Numbered from the stretch's first letter, positions 54,992-63,734 are shown. The stretch is DNA of 64,000 nucleotides from Parasphingorhabdus sp. SCSIO 66989 (GCF_032852305.1 NZ_CP136594.1:3137501-3201500); one strand, 5' to 3'. Notes: generated by a model from the letters alone, not told the origin. Translations and numbers: made by a program.

Positions 54992-56944
54992 ATGAATGAC
55001 GATCAGGAACCGAATACCCCCAATCCCTGGATCCGCAATATGCTTATCTGGGCGGGCGTTATCATTGCGCTGCTGGTGGTCGTGTCGATGTTCAATTCCG
55101 GCGGTGCCAATAGCCGCGCCACGGAAATCAGCTATTCGCAATTCCGTGACCGTATCTCAGCAGGGACTTTGACCAAGGTCGAGATAGCCGAGGACCAGAT
55201 TGTCGGTATCTCCAGCGATGGTAGCCGCGTCGTCGCCACACCGGTGGGCAGCGATGCCAGCCTGGTCGAGCTGCTGGAAAGCAAGCAGATTGAATATACC
55301 GGTCGTGCGCCGGAGAAGACCAGCCTGCTAACCGTTATTCTGATTCAGGCACTGCCCTTTGTGCTGATTATCGCGATTGCCTTCTTCATTATGCGACAGG
55401 TGCAGAAAGGCGGCGGTGCTGGCGGCGCAATGGGCTTTGGCAAATCCAAGGCCAAGATGCTGACCGAGAAGCAGGGCAAGGTGACCTTTGCCGATGTTGC
55501 CGGCATCGATGAAGCGCGCGAGGAACTGCAGGAAATTGTCGAGTTTCTGAAAGACCCGGCGCGGTTTGCGCGGCTCGGTGGTCAAATTCCCAAGGGTGCT
55601 TTGCTGGTCGGTTCGCCCGGTACCGGTAAGACGCTGCTGGCGCGTGCCATTGCGGGTGAGGCGGGTGTGCCGTTCTTCACCATTTCCGGCTCGGACTTTG
55701 TTGAAATGTTTGTCGGCGTCGGTGCAAGCCGTGTCCGCGATATGTTTGAGCAGGCGAAGAAGAATGCGCCGTGCATTGTGTTTATCGACGAGATTGACGC
55801 GGTTGGCCGGTCGCGTGGCCATGGTCTGGGCAACTCCAATGACGAGCGCGAGCAGACGCTGAACCAGCTGCTGGTCGAAATGGACGGCTTTGAGGCCAAT
55901 GAGGGCATCATCATCATCGCCGCGACCAACCGCCCCGATGTGCTTGATCCCGCGCTGCTGCGTCCGGGCCGCTTTGACCGTCAGGTTGTGGTGCCGGTGC
56001 CTGATATTGATGGCCGCGAGAAAATCCTTGAAGTGCATATGAAGAAGGTGCCGCTGGCGCCCGATGTCAGCTCGCGGATTATCGCGCGCGGCACCCCCGG
56101 TTTCTCCGGCGCAGACTTGGCCAACCTCGTCAATGAGGCTGCGCTGCTCGCCGCACGCCGCTCCAAACGTCTGGTTGCGATGCAGGAGTTTGAGGACGCC
56201 AAGGACAAGGTCATGATGGGCAGCGAGCGCAAGTCCATGGTGATGACCGAGGATGAGAAGAAGATGACCGCCTATCATGAGGCGGGCCATGCCATCGTCG
56301 CGGTCCATGAACCGGCGTCTGACCCGATCCACAAGGCCACGATCATCCCGCGTGGCCGTGCGCTGGGCATGGTGATGCGCCTGCCCGAGCGCGACAATTA
56401 CAGCTATCACCGCGATAAAATGTACGCCAACCTCTCAGTCTCCATGGGCGGCCGCGTCGCCGAGGAAATCATCTTCGGCTATGACAAGGTATCCTCCGGA
56501 GCCTCGGGCGACATTCAATACGCCACGCAACTGGCGCGCGACATGGTCACCAAATGGGGCATGTCGGATGAGCTCGGCCCGGTGCAATATGAGGAACAGG
56601 CCGATGGTTATCTCGGCATGGGCCAGACCCAGCGCACCATGATGTCCGGCGACACCTCCAAGGCCATCGACAAGGAAATCCGGCGCATCATCGACGCCGG
56701 CTATGACAAGGCGAAACAGGTGCTGACCGATAATGAGGACCAGCTCCACGCGCTTGCCAAGGCATTGCTAGAATATGAAACGCTGACCGGCGATGAAATA
56801 CAGGCCGTCATAAAGGGCGAGGAAATCGACCGCAACGACAAGCCCAGCGGCCCGGCGATCACCAAGCCAAGCGTTGGCGCAGCGATCCCCAAAGCCGGTG
56901 GCCGCAAAGGGCCGTTCAGCAATCCCAATCCTGAAGGGGCGTAG
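54992..56944 (+). CDS. ftsH: ATP-dependent zinc metalloprotease FtsH
   Basis: 650 residues. Two transmembrane helices (about 13-33 and 110-132) frame a periplasmic domain. The AAA+ core has Walker [12 protein letters not shown] (about 207-217), Walker [13 protein letters not shown] and the SRH region; the zinc site is HEAGH at 429-433. It degrades membrane and regulatory proteins. The upstream 165-base gap has no strong sigma-32 promoter by eye. The C-terminal tail is Lys- and Pro-rich. Confidence 0.97.
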   Translation: MNDDQEPNTPNPWIRNMLIWAGVIIALLVVVSMFNSGGANSRATEISYSQFRDRISAGTLTKVEIAEDQIVGISSDGSRVVATPVGSDASLVELLESKQIEYTGRAPEKTSLLTVILIQALPFVLIIAIAFFIMRQVQKGGGAGGAMGFGKSKAKMLTEKQGKVTFADVAGIDEAREELQEIVEFLKDPARFARLGGQIPKGALLVGSPGTGKTLLARAIAGEAGVPFFTISGSDFVEMFVGVGASRVRDMFEQAKKNAPCIVFIDEIDAVGRSRGHGLGNSNDEREQTLNQLLVEMDGFEANEGIIIIAATNRPDVLDPALLRPGRFDRQVVVPVPDIDGREKILEVHMKKVPLAPDVSSRIIARGTPGFSGADLANLVNEAALLAARRSKRLVAMQEFEDAKDKVMMGSERKSMVMTEDEKKMTAYHEAGHAIVAVHEPASDPIHKATIIPRGRALGMVMRLPERDNYSYHRDKMYANLSVSMGGRVAEEIIFGYDKVSSGASGDIQYATQLARDMVTKWGMSDELGPVQYEEQADGYLGMGQTQRTMMSGDTSKAIDKEIRRIIDAGYDKAKQVLTDNEDQLHALAKALLEYETLTGDEIQAVIKGEEIDRNDKPSGPAITKPSVGAAIPKAGGRKGPFSNPNPEGA

Positions 56945-57012
56945 GGCGCTAACTGGCGATACGAACAATAAGGGGTCATGGTAGACAAAGTCTACTGTGT
57001 ACTTTTCTTATG

Positions 57013-57057
57013 GCAGTGATCAATAGGAACAGCGTCTGCTTTCCTATTGATCACTGC
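57013..57057. repeat. 17-base-pair perfect inverted repeat between ftsH and the unknown gene
   Basis: GCAGTGATCAATAGGAA and its exact inverse TTCCTATTGATCACTGC around an 11-base loop. It is not followed by a T run, so a simple terminator is doubtful. Two more inverted repeats lie nearby: GTAGAC-AAA-GTCTAC (56981-56995) and GACACGCT/AGCGTGTC (57093-57122). A TATACT (57074-57079) may be a -10 box of the following gene. Confidence 0.8.
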
Positions 57058-57147
57058 TAACCCTAGTTTTGATTATACTTGTCCCCAAAGTAGACACGCT
57101 CACTCGCAAAGACTAGCGTGTCGGGCAGTATTTGCTATCAGTGGTGT

Positions 57148-58254
57148 ATGTATTCGAACAGAGAAAACATCCTGCCTGAGAATGTACTTGTCGTAGAACT
57201 CGACACCGACGGTCCCGTGCTTGCAGTAGACACATTGCGATGGGCGGCAAGCGTAGTAGATTTCCTCCGTTCAATCCCTGTCGCTGATGGTGAACCCGAC
57301 ATCGAGATACGTCATCTCGGTTATGGGTCCACCTCCCTAGAACTGGTATTCTTAGGAACAGTCGCGTTCGGGAGCGTCGGCATGTTCGCAATCAAGCTGC
57401 ATGAGGCGCTTATATCCGAAGAACCGCAAGAGGTTGCCCAAACAACAGAAGATTTTGCGGTCAGCTATGGCGCAGAAAACGTGACCATAACTCATGTTCA
57501 TTCGGACCCCATCACCATACAGGTCAATACCATCAATGTTACGGCGAATATTCCGCCACGACAATCCTTTGGCAGCAACGATCCTGTTGGCAGTGATAGC
57601 GCCTCACCCGTTGTCGATGATGCCGAATACGATCAGTTCGAAATTTCGGGTCGCATAGTGACTACCGACGGTGGTAGATTCGCAGAATTTCGAACGAAGG
57701 ATCGCAGTTATAAAGTCAACAGTCCCGAAGACTTATATGAGCAAATTCCCATCGGTGAAGATATTGTTGCGCAAGCGACGTGGTCAGATTCTGCAAGGAG
57801 CGACATCGACATCCACAATTGGGAATACGCATCGGATGAGGAGATCGATTGGGAGAACGCCGAAGGTAGGCCAAGCACACAGGTTGAGAAACTTGCTGCC
57901 TTAGAGCGTCGCGCAGAATGGAATGATAAGACTAACTCATACGCGGATAGAATACCAAAACTGGAAGACGATTATCCACCACCAGACTCGCTCGTCCCTG
58001 CCTTGCCTGCAGGTCTTCGAGTGGTGGACGCTGCGGACGCGAATATCGAGCCTGAGCAAACGGCTCTTGGCAGGTTCGCTGTGGCAGATAACGGAGTGCT
58101 ATATTTCGGGACTACTGAATACTTCGGACCTGTGGCAAACCCCGGGCCGTATTGGGGCATCAAGCAGCAGGTTAAAGCTGATTATCTGATCGCAGGAGAT
58201 GAAGCAGGCGAGAAGTTCTTTTTCATAATGAGGGACGTCTCTGAAATCAGATAG
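57148..58254 (+). CDS. unrecognised protein in a small island
   Basis: 368 residues from ATG at 57148 (an in-frame GTG at 57118 is possible). No ribosome binding site is clear. N-terminal part (about 1-85) is a mixed alpha/beta domain with one hydrophobic patch (LELVFLGTVAFGSVGMFAIK). Residues about 150-235 read like a small beta-rich domain (EISGRIVTTDGGRFAEFRTK), and the C-terminal 90 residues form another. Acidic throughout, with lower GC than both neighbours. No catalytic motif or signal peptide is seen. I do not recognise it. Position between ftsH and a membrane protein and the flanking repeats suggest a recent insertion. Confidence 0.75.
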   Translation: MYSNRENILPENVLVVELDTDGPVLAVDTLRWAASVVDFLRSIPVADGEPDIEIRHLGYGSTSLELVFLGTVAFGSVGMFAIKLHEALISEEPQEVAQTTEDFAVSYGAENVTITHVHSDPITIQVNTINVTANIPPRQSFGSNDPVGSDSASPVVDDAEYDQFEISGRIVTTDGGRFAEFRTKDRSYKVNSPEDLYEQIPIGEDIVAQATWSDSARSDIDIHNWEYASDEEIDWENAEGRPSTQVEKLAALERRAEWNDKTNSYADRIPKLEDDYPPPDSLVPALPAGLRVVDAADANIEPEQTALGRFAVADNGVLYFGTTEYFGPVANPGPYWGIKQQVKADYLIAGDEAGEKFFFIMRDVSEIR

Positions 58255-58437
58255 CTTCTGAGACTATATTTATGCTTCTTTCTTGTCGATGCGTCAAAGT
58301 GGGATATTGGCTTTTACGGCGTCCGGCGGCACGTTAGCTGACGCGAGGCCGTGATAGTGTCTCCCCTAGTCTTTCAGCATTTGTTCCCAAAAGCCACCAT
58401 TCCACTCCCCATCCCATACTGATCTAAATCGCAGGCC

Positions 58438-59199
58438 TCAAACCGGGCCGTAAGCGGAAATGATCTGTCCATTTGGTGCCGCGGCGATGGCAAGATCGGT
58501 ATGGGGCAAAAGCGGGCCGGGCCAGTGATAGACGAGCGCGGAGAGAGCGAGCCACACCGTGAACATCACGATATAAGGCCAGCGGCGTGGCCACAGCCAT
58601 GCCACCAGCATCGTAGCCGCTGCGGTGCCGCCAAGGGCGATCAAGGCCGCGCTTGCCGCAAAAGTGCCAGCGCCCGTAAGTGACGCCTGGATCGCCATAT
58701 TGGCCCATTGTGCTGGCAGCAGGACCAGCAGCCAATCCGGCAACGCGCCTGGCTGCGCTGCGGCTGTTGCCAATATGGCTGCCTCACCAGCGACGACAAA
58801 GGCCGCAATCAACCAGCCTCTGCCCAATGCGCTTCGGGCAAACAGAGTGCCCCGTGCGGCGAAACTGACGCTGGCGATAAGAAAGGCCAACCCTATTGAA
58901 AGCGGATGAGGCAAGGCTGGCATAGCCAGCGCATATGCGAACAGTGTGAGGCCAGCACCCGTCAGCAGCGCAAGAAGGACACCGACCCAAAAGCGCCCGG
59001 CGGCGGCCGCTGAGATCATCCCCGAGCCCATAAGGCCGAGCGCCAAAACCGGACCGCCAGCAAAGGCGGACATTGCGGGAGTGGAGGCTTGCATAAGCAG
59101 CAGCATGGCTATGACAGGCGCTACCACGCCTGCCAGCGCTGCAGACAACCAGGCCAGCAAAGGCCAGGTAAGAGGATGATCTTGCGACAAGGACTTCAT
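58438..59199 (-). CDS. polytopic membrane protein of unknown function
   Basis: 253 residues from ATG at 59199; ATG at 59211 and a TTG at 59262 are also in frame. About seven transmembrane helices, Ala-, Leu- and Gly-rich, with few charged loops. No motif for transport, signalling or enzymatic activity is seen. It stands between the unknown gene and the DUF559 element. The gap 58255-58437 shows no gene. Confidence 0.65.
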   Translation of the reverse strand: MKSLSQDHPLTWPLLAWLSAALAGVVAPVIAMLLLMQASTPAMSAFAGGPVLALGLMGSGMISAAAAGRFWVGVLLALLTGAGLTLFAYALAMPALPHPLSIGLAFLIASVSFAARGTLFARSALGRGWLIAAFVVAGEAAILATAAAQPGALPDWLLVLLPAQWANMAIQASLTGAGTFAASAALIALGGTAAATMLVAWLWPRRWPYIVMFTVWLALSALVYHWPGPLLPHTDLAIAAAPNGQIISAYGPV

Positions 59200-59296
59200 A
59201 GGACAAGACATTGGCTGAAGCGCCCGATATTGTCGAGCAGAGACCGGTTGCTCTCCAGCCAATTCTCTCGGCGCGGGTAGGGGATGATCTTTATTA

Positions 59297-59818
59297 TTTC
59301 CTCCCCGTTGCGCAGCAATGGGGAGGGGGACCGTCCGCTGAAGCCCCGAGCTTGAGAAGGGCGTAGGCGGATGGTGGAGGGGTTTACGCCCTATCAGCTA
59401 TAGCACGAACAAGCTGGTCCGCTGCATCATCGGCATTATCGATAACCTCCTGGGCAGCAATGCGCAGAACAGTAATGCCTTTCTTGGCCAGATAATCATC
59501 GCGTCTTTGATCCCGCTCTGCATTGTCACCCATGTCATGCACCGCGCCATCAATCTCGATGGCCGTTCTCGCAGCAGCGCAATAGAAATCCAACACATAA
59601 GGTCCGACAGGATGCTGTCGGCGGAATTTCAGGTTTAGTGGCCTTGTACGTAATCTTTGCCAGAGCATAATCTCTGGCGGGGTCATGGTTTTGCGCAATT
59701 TGCGGGCACGGTTATAGGTGGAACCGGGAGTGCGCGCCATCTTACCCCTCCGTCTCGCCTACGCTAAAGCTTCAGCGAGCCACCTCCCCATCCGCCTTCG
59801 GCGCACGGGGAGGAGAAG
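59297..59818. mobile_element. putative palindromic element carrying the DUF559 gene
   Basis: The gene is framed by conserved blocks in a fixed order. Left: CCTCCCC (59300), GGGGAGGGGGACC (59320-59332), GGTGGAGGGG (59373-59382). Right: ACCCCTCCGTC (59744-59754), GCCACCTCCCC (59779-59789), CGGGGAGGA (59806-59814). The gene-less unit at 61083-61239 has the same blocks in the same order, with 26 bases in place of the gene. The DUF559 stop lies just outside the left block, and the right block supplies its Shine-Dalgarno (GGAGGGG). No transposase is present; mobility is inferred. Confidence 0.6.
59384..59740 (-). CDS. DUF559 domain protein, Vsr/PD-(D/E)XK-like
   Basis: 118 residues, a complete DUF559 protein. 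FRRQHPVGPYVLDFYC (about 39-54) and IEIDGAVHD (61-69) provide the Asp51, Glu62 and Asp64 of a PD-(D/E)XK nuclease-like active site related to Vsr endonucleases. Function is not established for this family. The ATG at 59740 is preceded by GGAGGGG four bases upstream, which is part of the palindromic repeat. Its gene lies in the centre of the element 59297-59818. Confidence 0.88.
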   Translation of the reverse strand: MARTPGSTYNRARKLRKTMTPPEIMLWQRLRTRPLNLKFRRQHPVGPYVLDFYCAAARTAIEIDGAVHDMGDNAERDQRRDDYLAKKGITVLRIAAQEVIDNADDAADQLVRAIADRA

Positions 59819-59822
59819 GGAA

Positions 59823-60167
59823 TCAGCCCTCAAAATCGGTGCTGATTGAGGTCGTCCGGGTCGGGGCCGATGCGGTGAGGCGCAGGGCTTCGGCGGATTT
59901 GCTCAGCGAGCCAACCTCATCCGGGGTATCCTCATCATCCAGCTGCACTTTCTGAAGCGACTGCACCAGGCTTTCTTCCAGCTCTTCCGGCTTGATGGTT
60001 TCTTCGGCGATTTCGCGCAGGGCCACCACCGGGTTTTTATCGCGGTCGCGGTCAATGGTCAGCTCGTCGCCGCCGGAAATCTCGCGCGCACGCTGTGCAG
60101 CCAGCAAAACCAGATCAAACCGGTTGGTGACTTTATCTACGCAATCTTCAACGGTAACGCGCGCCAT
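59823..60167 (-). CDS. rpoZ: RNA polymerase omega subunit
   Basis: 114 residues from ATG at 60167; an upstream in-frame ATG at 60179 adds four residues. [19 protein letters not shown] and [14 protein letters not shown] are the omega signature. The C-terminal half is acidic and variable. Omega supports assembly of the beta-prime subunit and ppGpp binding. The palindromic element ends only four bases after its stop. Confidence 0.95.
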   Translation of the reverse strand: MARVTVEDCVDKVTNRFDLVLLAAQRAREISGGDELTIDRDRDKNPVVALREIAEETIKPEELEESLVQSLQKVQLDDEDTPDEVGSLSKSAEALRLTASAPTRTTSISTDFEG

Positions 60168-60281
60168 GGGCTGCTCCACATAAATACTATTTGTGTTTGG
60201 AAAGAATGCTTGAACTAGGCGCAGAGTGGGCGAATGTCAATGATTCTCCGACTTCTGCAAGGCTGGCCACCGCCATATTTA

Positions 60282-60352
60282 GTGCACACAAAGCCACGAA
60301 GACACTAAGCGAGCTTACACCGTGCTTTGTGCCTTAGTGGCTTTGTGTGCAC
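60282..60352. repeat. inverted repeat, family D
   Basis: GTGCACACAAAGCCAC (60282-60297) and GTGGCTTTGTGTGCAC (60337-60352) form a perfect 16-pair stem with a 39-base centre, which contains short inverse stretches too. It lies seven bases after the methyltransferase stop and could also help end that transcript. Confidence 0.8.
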
Positions 60353-60358
60353 CAATAA

Positions 60359-60997
60359 TCAGGATTTATCCTCAGCCTTCCAGCCCCAGAACAGCTTGCA
60401 GGGCAGGATATTCCAGAACTCAAACCCTTGGTCGATACGATCAAAATAGGGCGCCATATAATCCCGGCATTTGGCCGAAAATTGATAGACCAGAAACGCG
60501 CCGCCCGGACGCACCACCTCTCCGGTCGCCTTGCCAATCGCCGGGCCTACGCCATCGGGCAAGGTGGAAAAAGGCAATCCCGAAAGCACATAATCGGCAT
60601 GGTCAAAGCCGAAAGAGCCGATAATCTCCGCCACATCCGCCGCAGAGCCATGCACCGCGTGGAAGCGGCTATCTTTAATGGTACGCCGTAGATAGGCGAT
60701 AAAATCGGGGTTGGTGTCGATCACGATCAGCGTGCCATCGCGGCGCAGCTTGTCGAGCACCGGCTGGCAGAATGTGCCAATGCCCGGGCCATATTCGACG
60801 AACAATTTTGTATTGTCCCAATCCACCGGGGCCAGCATCTTGGCGATTGTAAAGCGCGATGATGGTATCACCGACCCGACCATCACCGGGTGTTTCAAAA
60901 AGCCGGTAAAGAACACACCCCATGGCCCCAACATGCGGCGCAACTTGTTTTTGGCGCGCTGCAGCAGCGGCGCATCGGCAGATTTTGACAGGCTCAT
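60359..60997 (-). CDS. SAM-dependent methyltransferase, phospholipid N-methyltransferase-like
   Basis: 212 residues. The SAM-binding motif is FVEYGPGIGTF (about 65-75), and motif II is DADYVLSGLPFSTLP. The short protein with an amphipathic start (FFTGFLKHPVMVGSVIPSS) resembles PmtA-type phosphatidylethanolamine N-methyltransferases of alphaproteobacteria. It would act at the inner membrane surface. The closely related rRNA adenine methylase (KsgA-like) family is a less likely alternative. Confidence 0.8.
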   Translation of the reverse strand: MSLSKSADAPLLQRAKNKLRRMLGPWGVFFTGFLKHPVMVGSVIPSSRFTIAKMLAPVDWDNTKLFVEYGPGIGTFCQPVLDKLRRDGTLIVIDTNPDFIAYLRRTIKDSRFHAVHGSAADVAEIIGSFGFDHADYVLSGLPFSTLPDGVGPAIGKATGEVVRPGGAFLVYQFSAKCRDYMAPYFDRIDQGFEFWNILPCKLFWGWKAEDKS

Positions 60998-61082
60998 TCA
61001 GTTCCCCACTTCCTTTATCACCGGTCATCATAACGGCACTGTCATCAAAGCCCAAGCAATTCGTCATAATAGTGTCATGCAA

Positions 61083-61239
61083 TATATCCTCCCCGGGACG
61101 GGGAGGGGGACCACCGAAGGTGGTGGAGGGGGTTGGCAGCTAGACGCAGCGCAAGTGGAGAACCCCCTCCGTCCCGCCTTCGTCCTTCGACAAGCTCAGG
61201 ACGACGGCGCGCCACCTCCCCGTAAACGGGGAGGATATA
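61083..61239. repeat. gene-less palindromic element, related to the DUF559 element
   Basis: Outer arms TATATCCTCCCCG and CGGGGAGGATATA are perfect over 13 bases. Blocks GGGGAGGGGGACC, GGTGGAGGGGGTT, AACCCCCTCCGTC and GCCACCTCCCC match the DUF559 element in order. The right half includes CGTCCTTCGACAAGCTCAGG, similar to the family B core. It occupies most of the gap 60998-61275. A MITE-like derivative is the simplest view. Confidence 0.8.
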
Positions 61240-61275
61240 CGCGTTTAATACTAGCCCTCACGCCTACACCCGCTT

Positions 61276-62646
61276 ATGCCCTGCCGCATGGACGCACCGC
61301 GCAAAACCGAAACCCCCTCTATCCTCGCCGGAACCACGGTTCCGCGCGATCGTATGGCGGTGCTGTTTCTGGTGATGCTGGTGACGGCGGCGGGCAATAC
61401 CGCGATGCAATCGGTGATGCCGGGTATCGGCACCAAGTTGGGTATCCCCGATTTCTGGGTCAGTCTGGCCTATAGCTGGTCGGCGCTGTTGTGGATGCTG
61501 ACCGCGCCCTATTGGGCCCGCATGTCGGACAAGCGCGGACGCAAGGCGCTGATGAAGCTGGGCATGTGGGGCTTTATCAGCTCCTTCGCCATTTGCGCGA
61601 CGATATTGTGGTTCGGGCTTAATGGCTATTTGGGGCCGTTGGCGACGATCATAACCTTTGCCATTTTCCGCAGCCTTTATGGCGGCTTTGGCTCGGCGGC
61701 GCCACCTGCGGTGCAAGCCTATGTCGCGGCGCGCACTGACAGGGCGCTGCGGACGCGGGTGCTGGCTATCATCTCTTCATCCTTCGGCTTGGGCACGGTG
61801 CTCGGCCCGGCGATTGCGCCGCTGCTGATCCTGCCGCTGCTCGGGCTGGTCAGCCCGTTCCTGTTCTTCGCTGGCTTCGGCCTGCTGGTCTATCTCGCAC
61901 TGCGGCTCAGGCTGCCCGATGATGATCCCCGCTATGCCGCGCGCGGTCAGGTGGTGAACGAACCAAGCACCAGCAGTTCCGCCGCCAAGGTGAGCAATGA
62001 TGGCGAGCATGCAGAGCATAGTGAAACTGAAAGCACTGACGAGGAACCAGAGCGGCTGAAATGGACCGATAAACGCATCCGCCCCTGGCTGGTCACCGGC
62101 CTGCTCGGCGGCCATGCTCAGGCGATTATCCTCGGCATGATCGGCTTCCTGCTGCTCGACCGACTCGGTCTGCGCGCCACGCCTGCGGAAGCAGCCGGAC
62201 CGACCGGCCTGGTGCTGATGGCGGGCGCGATTGCCACTTTATTGTCGCAATGGGGGTTGATCCCCTATCTGCAAATGGGCCCGCGCGCCTCAACGCTCTG
62301 GGGTGCGCTGCTGGGCGGCATTGGCTGTCTGATGATCGGTCTGGCGGGCGAATTGCACAGCATCACGCTGGGCTATGTCGTAGCCTCAATGGGCTTTGGC
62401 CTGTTCCGCCCGGGCTTTACCGCTGGTGCATCGCTATCGGTCACCCGGCCCGAACAAGGGCAGGTGGCGGGCATCGTCGCCTCGGTCAATGGCGCAGCCT
62501 TTGTGGTGGGCCCGGCCTTTGGTGTCTGGCTGTATAATGTCTATGCCCCCGCCAGCTTCGGGCTGTTGGTGGCGCTCACAGCATCGGTCCTGCTCCTGGG
62601 ATGGCGTGGCTTGCAGGCCGACAATGTGCTCGAGGGACGGGCCTAA
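61276..62646 (+). CDS. MFS transporter
   Basis: 456 residues, 12 helices with the family signature MSDKRGRKALMKLG after helix 2. An acidic, Ser-rich cytoplasmic loop separates the halves (about 236-260: SETESTDEEPE). It is probably an efflux or small-solute transporter; no substrate motif is evident. The gap downstream holds the nested repeat. Confidence 0.88.
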   Translation: MPCRMDAPRKTETPSILAGTTVPRDRMAVLFLVMLVTAAGNTAMQSVMPGIGTKLGIPDFWVSLAYSWSALLWMLTAPYWARMSDKRGRKALMKLGMWGFISSFAICATILWFGLNGYLGPLATIITFAIFRSLYGGFGSAAPPAVQAYVAARTDRALRTRVLAIISSSFGLGTVLGPAIAPLLILPLLGLVSPFLFFAGFGLLVYLALRLRLPDDDPRYAARGQVVNEPSTSSSAAKVSNDGEHAEHSETESTDEEPERLKWTDKRIRPWLVTGLLGGHAQAIILGMIGFLLLDRLGLRATPAEAAGPTGLVLMAGAIATLLSQWGLIPYLQMGPRASTLWGALLGGIGCLMIGLAGELHSITLGYVVASMGFGLFRPGFTAGASLSVTRPEQGQVAGIVASVNGAAFVVGPAFGVWLYNVYAPASFGLLVALTASVLLLGWRGLQADNVLEGRA

Positions 62647-62654
62647 GGAATGGT

Positions 62655-62854
62655 TCACGCGGAGGCGCGGAGCCGCGGAGAAGAACTAACAAACTGATCC
62701 AATCAAAACCGTCAGGGCTGAGCCTGTCGAAGCCCGCCTCTCAAGTGGAGAAACGCCCTTCGACAAGCTCAGGGCTGACGGTATTGTATGTAAAGCGAAA
62801 AGATTTCGCGCGTAGCGCCTAAAAAAATCTCCGCGGCTCCGCGCCTCCGCGTGA
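62655..62854. repeat. 27-base-pair perfect inverted repeat with a nested family B element
   Basis: Arms 62655-62681 and 62828-62854 (TCACGCGGAGGCGCGGAGCC..., 27 bases each) are exact inverse copies. The 146 bases between them contain the 73-base family B copy at 62709-62781 and short remnants at each side, so one palindromic element seems inserted in another. No gene is seen in 62647-62888. Confidence 0.88.
62709..62781. repeat. palindromic repeat, family B, copy 2
   Basis: 73 bases: CCGTCAGGGCTGAGCCTGTC ... GACAAGCTCAGGGCTGACGG. It matches the reverse complement of 6075-6147 at about 66 of 73 positions. It is open in the same frame as the copy within lptE and would encode nearly the same peptide. 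Confidence 0.9.
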
Positions 62855-62888
62855 GACTATAATGCTCTCCTTCGGAGAGAGGCCTGCC

Positions 62889-63668
62889 TCAATACCCGCG
62901 CCAGATATTCAGCCGCCGACTATCCTTATTCCGCTGCAAATGCGCTGGGCAGGCACGTGGGCGATAATTGCGGGCCAGACACAGCCGCACCTCGCGCAGC
63001 CAGCCGCGACTATTGACCGACAGCCGGATCATATCAGCGTTGAGCCCGTCATTGGCGGCGGCAAAGGCTTTGCGAAATGCGCCGATCGTAAGATCACGCT
63101 CGCGCGACAGCCGGTCCATATCGGGAAAGCGTACCGCATCGAACAGCACCCGCGAAATGCGGAAATAGGTCCCGGGATTATCGGTGAGGCAGCGGCCATG
63201 TTTCGCCCATTGCCGGTTGATCAGCCGCGCCGAAGGCATCATGCACAGATTGCGGCGGACAATAGCCGGAGCCAAAGGCCGCACCGGCGCGCACCATTGC
63301 GGATAGTCGGAACCACGCGTTTCCGGCCACAGCCCGTGCAGCACAAAACCGAAATCGCCAATCCGCCGATGCTCACGATCCCGATTGTCGAGCGCACCAC
63401 ATTGCGTCGCCGCGCGGCTGTCATCTTCACGCCCCTTGCAATATTCCGGCGACCAGCTCAGCGCCAGCACAAAGCCATCAATCGGGCGGACGCGCACCGG
63501 TTGATCCGCCGGTCGGCTGATCCGCGGTGAGGTCGGCAACGCGCCGTCAATGCGGCATTGATAGGATTGGGCTTGAGCGGCGACAGGGAAAAGGAGCAGA
63601 ATAAGAGCAATCAAGGCGCAACCAACCCCCAACTCGTCATGCTGAACTTGTTTCAGCATCTCGGGCAC
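62889..63668 (-). CDS. secreted ribonuclease T2 family protein
   Basis: 259 residues from GTG at 63668; ATG at 63659 is also possible. The hydrophobic core ALIALILLLFPVAAQAQ is a signal peptide. The two active-site motifs are FVLHGLWPE (about 108-116) with His, and QWAKHGRC with His and Lys. The Cys pattern is typical of RNase T2, which cleaves RNA in the periplasm or outside. Residues before the core, from MLKQVQHDE, are encoded by a palindromic element (63635-63725), which thus supplies both possible start codons. Confidence 0.88.
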   Translation of the reverse strand: MPEMLKQVQHDELGVGCALIALILLLFPVAAQAQSYQCRIDGALPTSPRISRPADQPVRVRPIDGFVLALSWSPEYCKGREDDSRAATQCGALDNRDREHRRIGDFGFVLHGLWPETRGSDYPQWCAPVRPLAPAIVRRNLCMMPSARLINRQWAKHGRCLTDNPGTYFRISRVLFDAVRFPDMDRLSRERDLTIGAFRKAFAAANDGLNADMIRLSVNSRGWLREVRLCLARNYRPRACPAHLQRNKDSRRLNIWRGY

Positions 63669-63725
63669 CAGGCACGATAGGTTGGGGGTTGCGGCTTGAG
63701 ACCCTGAAACAAGTTCAGGGTGACG
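63635..63725. repeat. palindromic repeat, family E
   Basis: Two 26-base half-units at 63635-63660 and 63700-63725, inverted to each other: CGTCATGCTGAACTTGTTTC and its relative CGTCACCCTGAACTTGTTTC. Each half is itself a palindrome, and changes (TG/CA versus CC/GG) are paired so that each stays self-complementary. A third arm CAACCCCCAAC/GTTGGGGGTTG (63623-63633 and 63681-63691) lies inside. It lies between nadC and the RNase T2 gene and extends into the latter. Confidence 0.85.
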
Positions 63726-63734
63726 AAACTTCTT

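Noticed and set aside
55328-56410. 360-codon minus-strand open frame opposite ftsH
   Set aside because: Antisense to a strongly supported gene; no domain and unusual His/Arg composition.
58380-58440. Open stretch in frame after the stop of the membrane protein (ending GFWEQMLKD)
   Set aside because: It could indicate a nonsense mutation or readthrough, but 17 codons without homology evidence are too few to claim it.
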